Made by a program: the position numbers and the translations under genes
Notes under the pieces: model-generated
What the model was told of the DNA's origin: nothing
Database searches by the model: none
The model's input: the letters and a program-made list of their open reading frames with translations, nothing else
Assembly: GCF_000443995.1 (NCBI RefSeq)
Contig: NZ_AUMC01000006.1
Location: 248,001-312,000, forward strand
From: Bacteriovorax sp. BAL6_X
GTDB lineage: Bacteria > Bdellovibrionota > Bacteriovoracia > Bacteriovoracales > Bacteriovoracaceae
Direction of reading: 5' to 3'
Length of the DNA: 64,000 nucleotides
In this document: positions 54,501 to 62,367 of the stretch, one piece after another
How positions within the stretch are numbered: position 1 is the stretch's first letter
Layout: each line of letters begins with the position of its first letter

Positions 54501-56522
54501 ACAATAGCTGAACAAAAATACTGGGAAGAAGAACTAGTATGTGGCCAAAGCCAACAAGAGCCTCTGCTAAACACGATTCTTGCTGGTAACTATTATAACT
54601 ACGACATGGGACAAAATCGTTGTTGTCGTGAAATTTCAAAAGACTTCACAATGTATACACAGGTGGAGACAAATACTTCGTTCCCTGGTTATGACTCACA
54701 AAATGAAGTTCTAAACACAAGAACAACATCTAATGACTCTCCGGATGCAACAGGACGCTATTCGCGTTATATTGCCTCAGAGACTTATAACACTAGTACG
54801 ATTCAAATGAAGGTTGAGCCAGGAGTTCTTCCCGATACAGGACAGGCCCTAATCATTAATGAAACAGGACAATCAAACTGTTGTGGTGGTGGCTTCATTA
54901 GAAAATTTGAAGATGGAACAAATAACTGGACTGCTGGTGGACGCTTAAACCTTTCGCCGACAAAATTAGCATGTCTAAACTATTCGATGAAGTCTTGGCG
55001 TGAAGAGCTTCAACCACTCTATCGTAATAACTGGCTAATGGAATACTCTTTTATGAGTTCAATTGGTGGATATCGCACTTATAATGGTGAAGTTGGACAG
55101 CCATTTGTATGGCTTAGACCAGGCGACCCTATTGGAAGTATTCAAGCAAATATTGATCCAAGCTCTAGTGCAACTCCTGAAAATATAAATACATCTTCAG
55201 CAATTGATGGCCGTATTAGTTTCTACCCTGCTGATGAGTCAGGAACACTATTTAATACAAAAATTGCTTTTGGACTTTACCAAAACACAGGCTTTAATGA
55301 TACATTTAATGCACCTTACTCACCAGTCGTTGTAAAGCCGGCGGGATTCAATAACCCTATCGCTCCAGCACTTGGTGCTGATGATCTAGAGCAACAAACA
55401 CTTGCAATTTATATCCCTGACTATGTAGATGGGGCATCAATTAACGACGTTATCTTAAACTATATCACTGATCCAGATGCCACTGATTTCTCAGATCTTT
55501 CTACACATGATGAGGCAGCGATGACAGAAGTTATCTGTCCATCGGTTGCAGGAGCGGAGCTTGCACTAGCATCAATTGGTCAACCTGCTTACTGTACAGT
55601 TACAGAGAACAACTTAAGATATATGTTCTTTAGAATTAATAATGACCTACTTTCGGCCCCTACACCAATGCAAATTGGATGGGTATCATTTAGATATAAC
55701 TTTCCAGCAAGTGCTTTTGGAACGATTCCTGGTGGGCAAAAGTACTACGAAAGTATCTTTGAAAGATATGAACTTCTTGGTGTACCACAAGTTACATATG
55801 AGGCCATCCGTTGTAATGATGAAAAGGCCAACCCTTTAGCTCATACTTCAAATGAAGGACGCCTTATTGAAGGTATTTATAATGAAGTAAGTGATCCGTT
55901 CTTTACAGATCCTGATCGAATTCCGGCAACGGATCCAAATATTGGAACTGCTGATGATATTGATAACCAGATCTACTATAAGACAGATGGATCAACGATT
56001 GCCCTACCACAGATCTTTGCAGCAAATGACTTTAAATGTTGTTCAAAGCTTGGAACAAATGTAACAGACCCTGGTTCAATGTGCTGTTCAGGATTTGGTG
56101 TCTTAAACGAAGATAATACATATGAATGCCGTCTACCTAGTGGGACAAATATCAACACATATCTAAACCTATTTATCTCTTCTGAAGGTATCGTAACTGA
56201 AAGTGCAGATATGTCACTTGATCCAGAGAAGCACTACGACCTAAGAACAGGGTTCCCACTTGTTGAGGGTGCCAATGCCGATCAAGTTAAATCAAAACTA
56301 AACCAAATCGGTAATCGCTTCTGTCAACTTGGAAAAGTAAGAACAGGTAGCGCCTTTGATAATTACTACCCACAGCCTGCTGCTGGTTATTTTACAGAAG
56401 ATACACAACTTCAAGGCTATAACTCAATTGTCGATTCAATGGATGATTTAACAGCTGATGATGCAAATTACTCAAGCTTTATTAAAGGCTTCCGTTGGAA
56501 TCACCACTTCTACTGTGAATAA
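51513..56522 (+). CDS. Giant Cys-rich lipoprotein, function unknown
   Basis: 1669 residues. The signal ends at lipobox LLTSC (Cys20), so it is anchored to a membrane, probably the outer one. The chain has dozens of Cys in pairs: a knottin-like cluster (CTNTSCQQQGYNCCLNGQC, about 230-247), CNVDSDCVAK, CRREISK-type CC pairs (NRCCREI, SNCCGGG, KCCSKLG, MCCSGFG) and CHTNLDC. Acidic spacers occur near 290-310. The clusters look like disulfide-stabilised extracellular modules in several large blocks. No enzymatic motif or known family. It is the centre of the exported cluster. Confidence 0.8.
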   Translation: MKFKISLLTFISTLMLLTSCMEAVNNRRSDLDLNDSEQESSDHIVENPTDPSWYAKGQYVDGALTLNSEDTGSIYLVGGIINNYIVSQDKKNSVFCLIGSINTVSSTGVDKKPQVRLVATPIKSSKSQETSLRINIANAADNAAFCGGNNIVSYTTTGSSVLVDANEAAYSLATICPECSTSFTTIALTLHESVSGILKQAPVSNTSVNLTSLSITTNVNGSSTTPGGSCTNTSCQQQGYNCCLNGQCVIDGEVRPETDQNSSEYKTALAEILEDANSFKNYPELFYVCPINTDPDEDDGDASDGDPIDDANQQLLKDIEDYKCLLGQLDSCDPDLDSVRVKVWQKCGCSFEPTYIGGELQLDSRCIDYGLKAQKNANGNILNIQCDIPVAENEDKPFQNLSVLVSGKSAPHRFFSLAGTPYDDLTEIPEGTNQEGETFYYLDDANKAGPLETTYNMNAVIGQMTLDLQQAQPAKALDVEVDKVYIVSVTSGYATPCPYCQQDAWQKVFSSQPETSKGYGLTWRGYTTDRAAIGSNTTYGNYEDTVFGRACWVPPTMLPSSHISYADAGVQRRNRLETQAAMFVNGYQRDWYGFNQGALIGSFDGVSWFSVGAGRRVRSTTQKLFLAINAPFADLAQNTNYTVSVVEDLGGQTAADYDWDFSKDPSAAGQGYGASCQYMHACNVDSDCVAKLGWEYACAQVTDVKTNWPKFDIDAFERNNYSREGVSLSSILNTNISSGQNKRCVYRGAGSLCKLSPTTNVKKTSHTKLLTCAPNFYCAALDSASFSKELIRSPNEPTAILYGQAASILGRPITYSNRGEELPTNIQQAIAANLSIYAASGTFGPGDVGLCVPGRSTDTTNGFESRHESEDNKNRTDYISQIAACNEDATGVNRTRSCPVFDTDGNYVTVEDASINVPSILQNMCSAASVDTDESSSFKSIEAGLIQDILQLQTETLAANACIRRAGAVCHTNLDCGPNRLHADIARGLSPSSFGDTIAEQKYWEEELVCGQSQQEPLLNTILAGNYYNYDMGQNRCCREISKDFTMYTQVETNTSFPGYDSQNEVLNTRTTSNDSPDATGRYSRYIASETYNTSTIQMKVEPGVLPDTGQALIINETGQSNCCGGGFIRKFEDGTNNWTAGGRLNLSPTKLACLNYSMKSWREELQPLYRNNWLMEYSFMSSIGGYRTYNGEVGQPFVWLRPGDPIGSIQANIDPSSSATPENINTSSAIDGRISFYPADESGTLFNTKIAFGLYQNTGFNDTFNAPYSPVVVKPAGFNNPIAPALGADDLEQQTLAIYIPDYVDGASINDVILNYITDPDATDFSDLSTHDEAAMTEVICPSVAGAELALASIGQPAYCTVTENNLRYMFFRINNDLLSAPTPMQIGWVSFRYNFPASAFGTIPGGQKYYESIFERYELLGVPQVTYEAIRCNDEKANPLAHTSNEGRLIEGIYNEVSDPFFTDPDRIPATDPNIGTADDIDNQIYYKTDGSTIALPQIFAANDFKCCSKLGTNVTDPGSMCCSGFGVLNEDNTYECRLPSGTNINTYLNLFISSEGIVTESADMSLDPEKHYDLRTGFPLVEGANADQVKSKLNQIGNRFCQLGKVRTGSAFDNYYPQPAAGYFTEDTQLQGYNSIVDSMDDLTADDANYSSFIKGFRWNHHFYCE

Positions 56523-56664
56523 GATTCAAACACTGTTCATTTTTTAGACAGTACAATCTTCATATTAAATTAAAATTCAATGACTTATCCTTTCTGTTTT
56601 TTGGCACACTTGTTGCTTTATACATAGTATCTAAATTTAAAAATTAAAAGCAAATGGGGAAACT

Positions 56665-57729
56665 ATGAAAAAGCAAAATCTATCGAAACTGATTAAAATT
56701 GCCATCTTCACTGGATTAATTCCACTTTCGGCCTATGCAAATATTTGTACGATTGTGGAGAGAAAATTTGAAAGGAAAGGTTTTGAGAAGATTAGTGACT
56801 TCGATAAAGATTTCCAAGAAAGATACAATAAGTATAAAGAGAGATGTGACCTAGAAAAGTATAAGATCGCAGAAGAAAAGTTTCAAAAGAAACAAACTGA
56901 TATTGCGAAAGATGAGCAGAAACATGCTGATTTTATCAAAGACCGTGAGTCTATTGAACTTACAACAGAAGATCTACGAGACTACTATGATAACTCACCT
57001 ATTATCGCTTACCGTGCATCACTAAAGTATAAGGTGTTTGACGGTAATAAAGAAATTTATCTTCAAAAGATTTCTGATGCAAATGCAATTTGCCAAAACA
57101 TCCTAGGAGACAAGAAGGCCAAAGCAAAGAGTGCAATAGTTTCAATTGCTGAAAAAGAGCATATGGGGCAAGTTCGCACACCACAAGAAGTTAGCGATCA
57201 ACTAGAATCGAGATTTGATGGTGCAGGATCATCTGCAGCCTTTAAAATCACTAAAAGAGGAATCTTTGATCTTGGAGACAATGTAGAGGCAGGAACTGTT
57301 ACAGAAGATTTTGAAACCTCGAGAAAAGAGCGTATGGAATTTAATGCAGACCTTAGAGTTCTACAGGCCAACGGTAAAATTTCAACATTTGCAAGTGATA
57401 TAAGAGCACTTGAGTTCTCGAAGCTAGAGTGTATAAACAACCCAGTAAATGATAAAGATAATTTAGATGATATTGAAACAAAGACTACGGTAGAAACAAG
57501 AGTAAACTCTGCAAAGATTGATAGCGATGAAGATGAGCAAAAGGTTATCGTAAAATTTGAAGCTCAAGAAAAGCAAAACTTCATGGCCCAGAAAGGAAAT
57601 AGTGATAATGCTAATCCAAATCAGCCAACGATCAATGATATCCGCAGAGGCGAAACAACAGAAAAGTACACAGTTGATGATCAAATTGACTTTATCCTTC
57701 GAGGAAAAGTTAACTCAAGATCACAATAA
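56665..57729 (+). CDS. Exported charged protein, function unknown
   Basis: 354 residues with a signal peptide (KLIKIAIFTGLIPLSAYA). Residues 30-120 are Lys/Glu-rich helices (coiled-coil-like), with four Cys in the mature chain (ICTIVERK, RCDLEK, AICQNI, ECINN). The C-terminal 80 residues are acidic and disordered. GGGGAAA-type ribosome site upstream. A strong terminator follows, so it ends the first transcription unit of the cluster. No family recognised. Confidence 0.7.
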   Translation: MKKQNLSKLIKIAIFTGLIPLSAYANICTIVERKFERKGFEKISDFDKDFQERYNKYKERCDLEKYKIAEEKFQKKQTDIAKDEQKHADFIKDRESIELTTEDLRDYYDNSPIIAYRASLKYKVFDGNKEIYLQKISDANAICQNILGDKKAKAKSAIVSIAEKEHMGQVRTPQEVSDQLESRFDGAGSSAAFKITKRGIFDLGDNVEAGTVTEDFETSRKERMEFNADLRVLQANGKISTFASDIRALEFSKLECINNPVNDKDNLDDIETKTTVETRVNSAKIDSDEDEQKVIVKFEAQEKQNFMAQKGNSDNANPNQPTINDIRRGETTEKYTVDDQIDFILRGKVNSRSQ

Positions 57730-57753
57730 TAAAATACCCCTCCCCCTTTAAAA

Positions 57754-57777
57754 GCCTGCCTCGAGCGGGCTTTTTTT
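57754..57777 (+). terminator. Rho-independent terminator in the exported cluster
   Basis: GCCTGC, CTCGA, GCGGGC (one G-T wobble), followed by TTTTTTTATT. It separates the 354-residue gene from the 253-residue gene. Confidence 0.9.
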
Positions 57778-57815
57778 ATTTTGAGAAATATTCAAATACC
57801 ATATACAATTTAGAT

Positions 57816-58577
57816 ATGAATAATTACTTTAAAATACTACTCATTACTAGTATCACTCATTTCTCAATTGCACTAAGTCCTCAGGTACCACCAAAAGTGA
57901 TTCAAGAGATTGAGTTTAAGCCTCATATGGTTGAACACCTTATTAAGGGATGTCCTGAAAATTCAGAATGTTCATCAAAAATGGGTGATATATCAGAGAA
58001 GTTTAAGAATACTATCTTAAAAGGCACTCTCAAGATGAAAATGGAGTTTGCAGACAAGCATGGCCTTCCTTTCACATTCTGGACAACTCTTCCAAAAGAA
58101 AATGATACGATAACATATCAATCTAAGTGTAATTTTCATCATCCACAAAAAGATAAATTTGGAAAGATCATAAGCGACAGGCAACCAATCTATGAAGGGA
58201 TTCGATTTCTTAAAAGCACCAAAAATTTAAAAGATTCGCAAGATATTCTTCCAAATATTATGCTTAAAGAAGGACAACAAAAGCCTATCATTATACCTCG
58301 TCATAGTCTTCCATTTTATACAAACGGGGACGCTATCTTCTTTCAGCAAGAGTTCCGCGGTGTCGATTTTAAATTTAAAGTTGAAAATGAAAGAGTCTCT
58401 CTCTACACAGCGGCGCTTGAGAACCATGAAATACAAAGCGCAGCTTGTAGCAAGGAGCTCTTAACTAAGTTTAAGGAAATCAATAGTCAAAAGCTCTATC
58501 AGAGTGCATACTGTAAGCTTATCTATGATGTAAGAGCGAAAAAGTACTTTCGCTATATTTTTGGGTGGAGCTGTTAA
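57816..58577 (+). CDS. Hypothetical exported protein
   Basis: 253 residues. The N-terminus (NNYFKILLITSITHFSIALS) is a signal peptide. The mature chain has four or five Cys (GCPENSECSSK, CNFHH, ACSKELL, YCKLIY) and ends in YIFGWSC. It is directly followed by the EEP-family gene, whose start codon is adjacent to its stop, so the two are coupled. No family recognised. Confidence 0.65.
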   Translation: MNNYFKILLITSITHFSIALSPQVPPKVIQEIEFKPHMVEHLIKGCPENSECSSKMGDISEKFKNTILKGTLKMKMEFADKHGLPFTFWTTLPKENDTITYQSKCNFHHPQKDKFGKIISDRQPIYEGIRFLKSTKNLKDSQDILPNIMLKEGQQKPIIIPRHSLPFYTNGDAIFFQQEFRGVDFKFKVENERVSLYTAALENHEIQSAACSKELLTKFKEINSQKLYQSAYCKLIYDVRAKKYFRYIFGWSC

Positions 58578-59513
58578 TTGCAACAGAAACAAATAGAAGA
58601 AATTGAACTTTGTGTTTATAACCTAGAAAACCTCTTTATCAAGGATGCTTTAGATCATCCACCAAATCTCAACTATTTCAAATCACCATTAAATCTTAAT
58701 CAGCTTCGTACTGTTTTTAACGAAATTAATGCCGATATCTATGCATTAACAGAAATTGGCTATATTGAAAGCCTCCATTACTTTAATGATAAATACTTAG
58801 CTAACGAATATGAAGTCTACCACAATCAAGGTAATAGTGACCGTGGAATCGAAAATGCATTTTTGGTAAGAAAAGGGCTTCCTTTTTACTTTGAGCATCT
58901 ATCTCACACAGAAAAGGAAATTGATTTTACCTTACACGATGAAGATGAAACTAATTACTTTCTCTCAAGAGACTTTTCTCACCTACGAATCTTTAAAGAT
59001 CAAGAAAAGACTCAACATTTAATGAGTCTTTTAAATGTTCACTTAAAGTCACAACGTGATGATGACACCGGTCATGACTTTCGTTCAGCAAGACGAAGAA
59101 AGGCCGAACTTGAATTATTGATACACGTTTATAAACAAGAGTGCTCTGTCTATAATGAAACCCCTATTATTCTATGTGGTGACTTTAACGGTAACGCTTC
59201 AAGTGACAATACGGACGAAGAATTCTCTTCACTTTATAGTGAAACAAATCTCAAGGATGTTTTGGGCCTCTTCCAGCTACCACTCGAGTACCGAACAACC
59301 TTTTATCAATTTGTCGCTCAGACAGCACACCCTTTACAGCTAGATTACCTATTTATCGATGAAAGATTTAAATCTCAAATTAAAGATGCGGCCGTTTATC
59401 GCTATCGTAACTCAGTGGGTAAGGTACTAGGCCCGCCGCGTAAACGCTCTGATATTTGGAATAATCCTTCTGATCACTACCCTGTCTATGTAATTTATAA
59501 GCTATTGAAATAA
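58578..59513 (+). CDS. Endonuclease/exonuclease/phosphatase family protein
   Basis: 311 residues from a TTG start adjoining the previous stop; GGAG lies 7 nt upstream. EEP motifs: VYNLENLF (Asn), YALTEIG (metal Glu), LNVHLKSQ, ILCGDFNGN (Asp/Asn pair) and the final NPSDHYPV (catalytic Asp-His). The fold covers DNase I-like nucleases, sphingomyelinases and phosphoinositide phosphatases; it resembles secreted nuclease-like members. No signal peptide is seen at this start, so it may be cytoplasmic unless another start or route is used. Confidence 0.85.
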   Translation: MQQKQIEEIELCVYNLENLFIKDALDHPPNLNYFKSPLNLNQLRTVFNEINADIYALTEIGYIESLHYFNDKYLANEYEVYHNQGNSDRGIENAFLVRKGLPFYFEHLSHTEKEIDFTLHDEDETNYFLSRDFSHLRIFKDQEKTQHLMSLLNVHLKSQRDDDTGHDFRSARRRKAELELLIHVYKQECSVYNETPIILCGDFNGNASSDNTDEEFSSLYSETNLKDVLGLFQLPLEYRTTFYQFVAQTAHPLQLDYLFIDERFKSQIKDAAVYRYRNSVGKVLGPPRKRSDIWNNPSDHYPVYVIYKLLK

Positions 59514-59579
59514 GATTAGTGAATCTTAAAATTACGCGATGCAATTGCAAGGATGAAAAAGATCATTTAAAAATTTTCT

Positions 59580-60863
59580 ATGCATCAAATCACACAACAC
59601 ATACTAATCTGGCTTCTTGCGTTACAAACTTTTGCAACATCAGTTGTTGCTATTAGTGATAATCAAATTGATATCAACCATATCGATCTTAAAGATCAAC
59701 TTTATACAAATCAACATGAGTATAGCAATGGCAAAGACAGTGATCGTAATGGAAAAGTCGACGACATTAATGGGTGGAATTACATTCAAAACTCTGCAGA
59801 AGTTTTTGATTCAAGTCTAATTGGTACATTTGATCCTAGAGTTTTTGAGTACTATGAAATTAGAAAAAGAAAAACTCTTAAAACGGCCACCGAAAGTGAA
59901 CTAGAGTGGTATAAAGAAATTCGAAAAGATGATGATTTCATGAATAGCCGAGATGACTTCTCTTCATATACTCACGGCTCACATGTTACCTGCTTGGCCA
60001 TGAACACAAAGGCCTTACCATACGAGTTAAAATCTAATGATATTAAATTTCTACCTATTCGCTACCTCGGAGATAATCCAGTCGGCCTATTTGCGAAGAA
60101 AGACTTTGTAGCTAGCAAGCATAAGAAGTCATATCTTAAGATTAGAAATATTAAAAACTATCTTGCTTATTATCAGGATTGGATGATCGCTAAGATGAGT
60201 GAGACAGTGAATTACTCATCAAAGTTTTCTAATATATACCATGCCTCTTGGGGACAAAGTTGGGGGCCGGCCTACGATATGATCAATGGTCATTTTCAAG
60301 AAGAATTTGCACTAAGTGAAAAAGAAGTTAATAAAAAATACGAAAAAATCATTTCTAAAATGCGTGATGAGTACATGAGTGGTTTGATGAGCAAAGGCCT
60401 TGCAGTTGTAAAAATGTATCCAAAAATGCTCTTTGTTTTCTCTGCTGGAAATAAGAAGGATGATACCGACACTTTTCTTCACTACCCTTCGTCAATCATT
60501 GCAGATAATGTCATCTCAGTAGCAGCAATTGATGAACACAATAAGGATAAGGCCTATTTTTCAAATTATGGAAAGAAAACGGTGACTATCTTTGCACCAG
60601 GAGTGGCCATTAGTTCTTGCTCTCCAGGAGATCGCTATATTCCAATTAATGGTACATCACAAGCTGCGCCACAAGTTACAAATACTGCTGCCATGATCTT
60701 TGCCATGGCCCAATTCTACAAGAAAGATATTAAAGCATCTGTCGTTAAAGACATACTAGAGAAGTCGGCCAAAAAACTGACTAGCCTAAGCAGCTATTGT
60801 ACAAGTGGTGGAACCCTCGACCATGAGGCGGCCCTGGGGCTTGCTCGTTATTATTTCAAATAA
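59580..60863 (+). CDS. Subtilisin-like (S8) serine protease
   Basis: 427 residues with the full triad: Asp27 in AISDNQID, His132 in THGSHVTC and Ser360 in NGTSQAAP. The Asp motif follows the hydrophobic N-terminus at once, so there is no room for a propeptide; the leading segment (IWLLALQTFA) may be a signal peptide or a strand leading to the Asp. The spacing between Asp and His is filled by a charged insert of about 70 residues, including two Ca-binding-like DSDRNGKVDD residues (52-61). It probably acts outside the cytoplasm on prey or own proteins (inference). Confidence 0.88.
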   Translation: MHQITQHILIWLLALQTFATSVVAISDNQIDINHIDLKDQLYTNQHEYSNGKDSDRNGKVDDINGWNYIQNSAEVFDSSLIGTFDPRVFEYYEIRKRKTLKTATESELEWYKEIRKDDDFMNSRDDFSSYTHGSHVTCLAMNTKALPYELKSNDIKFLPIRYLGDNPVGLFAKKDFVASKHKKSYLKIRNIKNYLAYYQDWMIAKMSETVNYSSKFSNIYHASWGQSWGPAYDMINGHFQEEFALSEKEVNKKYEKIISKMRDEYMSGLMSKGLAVVKMYPKMLFVFSAGNKKDDTDTFLHYPSSIIADNVISVAAIDEHNKDKAYFSNYGKKTVTIFAPGVAISSCSPGDRYIPINGTSQAAPQVTNTAAMIFAMAQFYKKDIKASVVKDILEKSAKKLTSLSSYCTSGGTLDHEAALGLARYYFK

Positions 60864-60908
60864 CTTCTAGGGTAAAAATTCATATGAATTGAGCATATTT
60901 TGCCTAAA

Positions 60909-60945
60909 CCTCTTATCTATTTTGACGATAAGAATAGATAAGAGG
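60909..60945 (+). promoter_or_regulatory. 13-bp inverted repeat covering a ribosome binding site
   Basis: CCTCTTATCTATT (60909-60921) and AATAGATAAGAGG (60933-60945) pair perfectly over 11 nt. The right arm contains most of the AAGAGGTGG ribosome site of the gene starting at 60954. The stem is not followed by a T-run. It could mask the ribosome site and so act as a translational switch. Confidence 0.55.
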
Positions 60946-60953
60946 TGGACCAT

Positions 60954-61718
60954 ATGAACAAATTAGCAACTTTAATCTTACTATCTTCACTCATGAGCTG
61001 TGCTACTAGCACACATCATACTGAAACAATTGAAAACAAAATTGCAGGTTTTGAAGACCGCTCAGGTAGTGAAATTAACCCAATCCCTTCTTATAAAATT
61101 AGAACTTTTAAAAAGAAAAGTCGTGGGCCAGCTAGTGTTGGACAAGAGCCCACAAAAGATATTTCAAAACTTGATAATAAGAAAGTTTACTTTCTTTCAC
61201 TCTATGAACAATATCTAACTTTTTCTCAACTTTATCCAAGCTTTAAAAAAACGGTAAAGACCTGTGCGTACTTTCACCAAGAGTTTATCTCTTACAATGA
61301 TAGGCCACGCCTTTGGGATTATCAGTTGAAAGAAGAGATTGATGATAATATTGAAAATATCGTTTGGCATCTACCATATGATGGAGAGCGTGCGACTAAG
61401 AGTACTCTCCCACTTGCGATGCAAGAGCATATGGATAGAACTCACTATGAACTAACAAAATTATGCGACAATGGCTTCTCCGATAATTACTACGTTTTTG
61501 AAAACTATATCACACTTGCAAAGAGTGATAAGGTAGGAGCAGGTACAAGCGAGGGTGCAAACTCACTAGTTAAGACAAGTTTAGTTTTTAATAAGCTTCT
61601 AATCGACAACCTCTCAACGAAGAAAAAAGTTAATATTGGACGAGGGCTAGCGTCAAGTACTGAAGAGATCGAATATACTGATATCTCATTTAGACGAATG
61701 CAGGCCCTTTGGTTTTAG
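60954..61718 (+). CDS. Hypothetical lipoprotein
   Basis: 254 residues from the ATG at 60954, preceded by AGAGGTGG. The signal ends at lipobox LMSC. The mature part is helical, with Tyr/Asp-rich stretches and two Cys (KTCAYF, KLCDNG). A stable stem overlaps the ribosome site. No family recognised. Part of the exported cluster. Confidence 0.7.
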   Translation: MNKLATLILLSSLMSCATSTHHTETIENKIAGFEDRSGSEINPIPSYKIRTFKKKSRGPASVGQEPTKDISKLDNKKVYFLSLYEQYLTFSQLYPSFKKTVKTCAYFHQEFISYNDRPRLWDYQLKEEIDDNIENIVWHLPYDGERATKSTLPLAMQEHMDRTHYELTKLCDNGFSDNYYVFENYITLAKSDKVGAGTSEGANSLVKTSLVFNKLLIDNLSTKKKVNIGRGLASSTEEIEYTDISFRRMQALWF

Positions 61719-61785
61719 GAATCTTTAACTAATTTAAGCCTTACCGACCTTTAAATTAAGATTAGGTAGAACCTATCATATTTCT

Positions 61786-62367
61786 ATGAAAGCTCTACTA
61801 ATCATTCCCTTACTATTACTAGTGGCGATCTCTTGTAATCAAGAGCGCCCTAAAGAAACACGCCTATCTGAGATAACGAGAAGCTTCTATGAGATTCCAA
61901 ACTTCTTCGATATTGAAATTGTCTCCATTGATGTCCATAGTGAGGTCATAGACGAAAATTATAATTGTTACGAATATAAGTTAGACATTAACTTACGAGC
62001 AAAAGAAGATCTGCTAACACTTAGACCAAATCGGCCATTTGGAAAGTATCGTATAAGTACGACTAAGGGAGAAGAGTTTATTCCTATAACAAATACAAAA
62101 ATTGAGCTCGAAAAAGAAATTCAATATTATGAGAACCTAATTGATCAAGTTGCTCTTATAAAACAGTGTGTTCGTATGCGAGGAAAGAAGTGTATTCGCT
62201 ATCGTAATGTAAAGGCTTCTCGAAGACACAAGGAAAGTATGATTGAACGAAAAATAGCCTCGACAAAAAAATTCTTTCCTTACGAAATTAATAAGAATCA
62301 AAACACAATCGTGAAAGAGTTACCTATTATTGTGTGTAAGAATGAATTAACTAATAAGTGGAATTAA
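61786..62367 (+). CDS. Hypothetical lipoprotein
   Basis: 193 residues. The signal (MKALLIIPLLLLVAISC) ends in the lipobox AISC. Mature part with one beta-rich half and a long basic segment (CVRMRGKKCIRYRNVKASRRHK) that could contact nucleic acid or lipid A. It is the last gene of the exported run; its 3' end overlaps the convergent transporter gene by 4 nt. No family recognised. Confidence 0.7.
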   Translation: MKALLIIPLLLLVAISCNQERPKETRLSEITRSFYEIPNFFDIEIVSIDVHSEVIDENYNCYEYKLDINLRAKEDLLTLRPNRPFGKYRISTTKGEEFIPITNTKIELEKEIQYYENLIDQVALIKQCVRMRGKKCIRYRNVKASRRHKESMIERKIASTKKFFPYEINKNQNTIVKELPIIVCKNELTNKWN

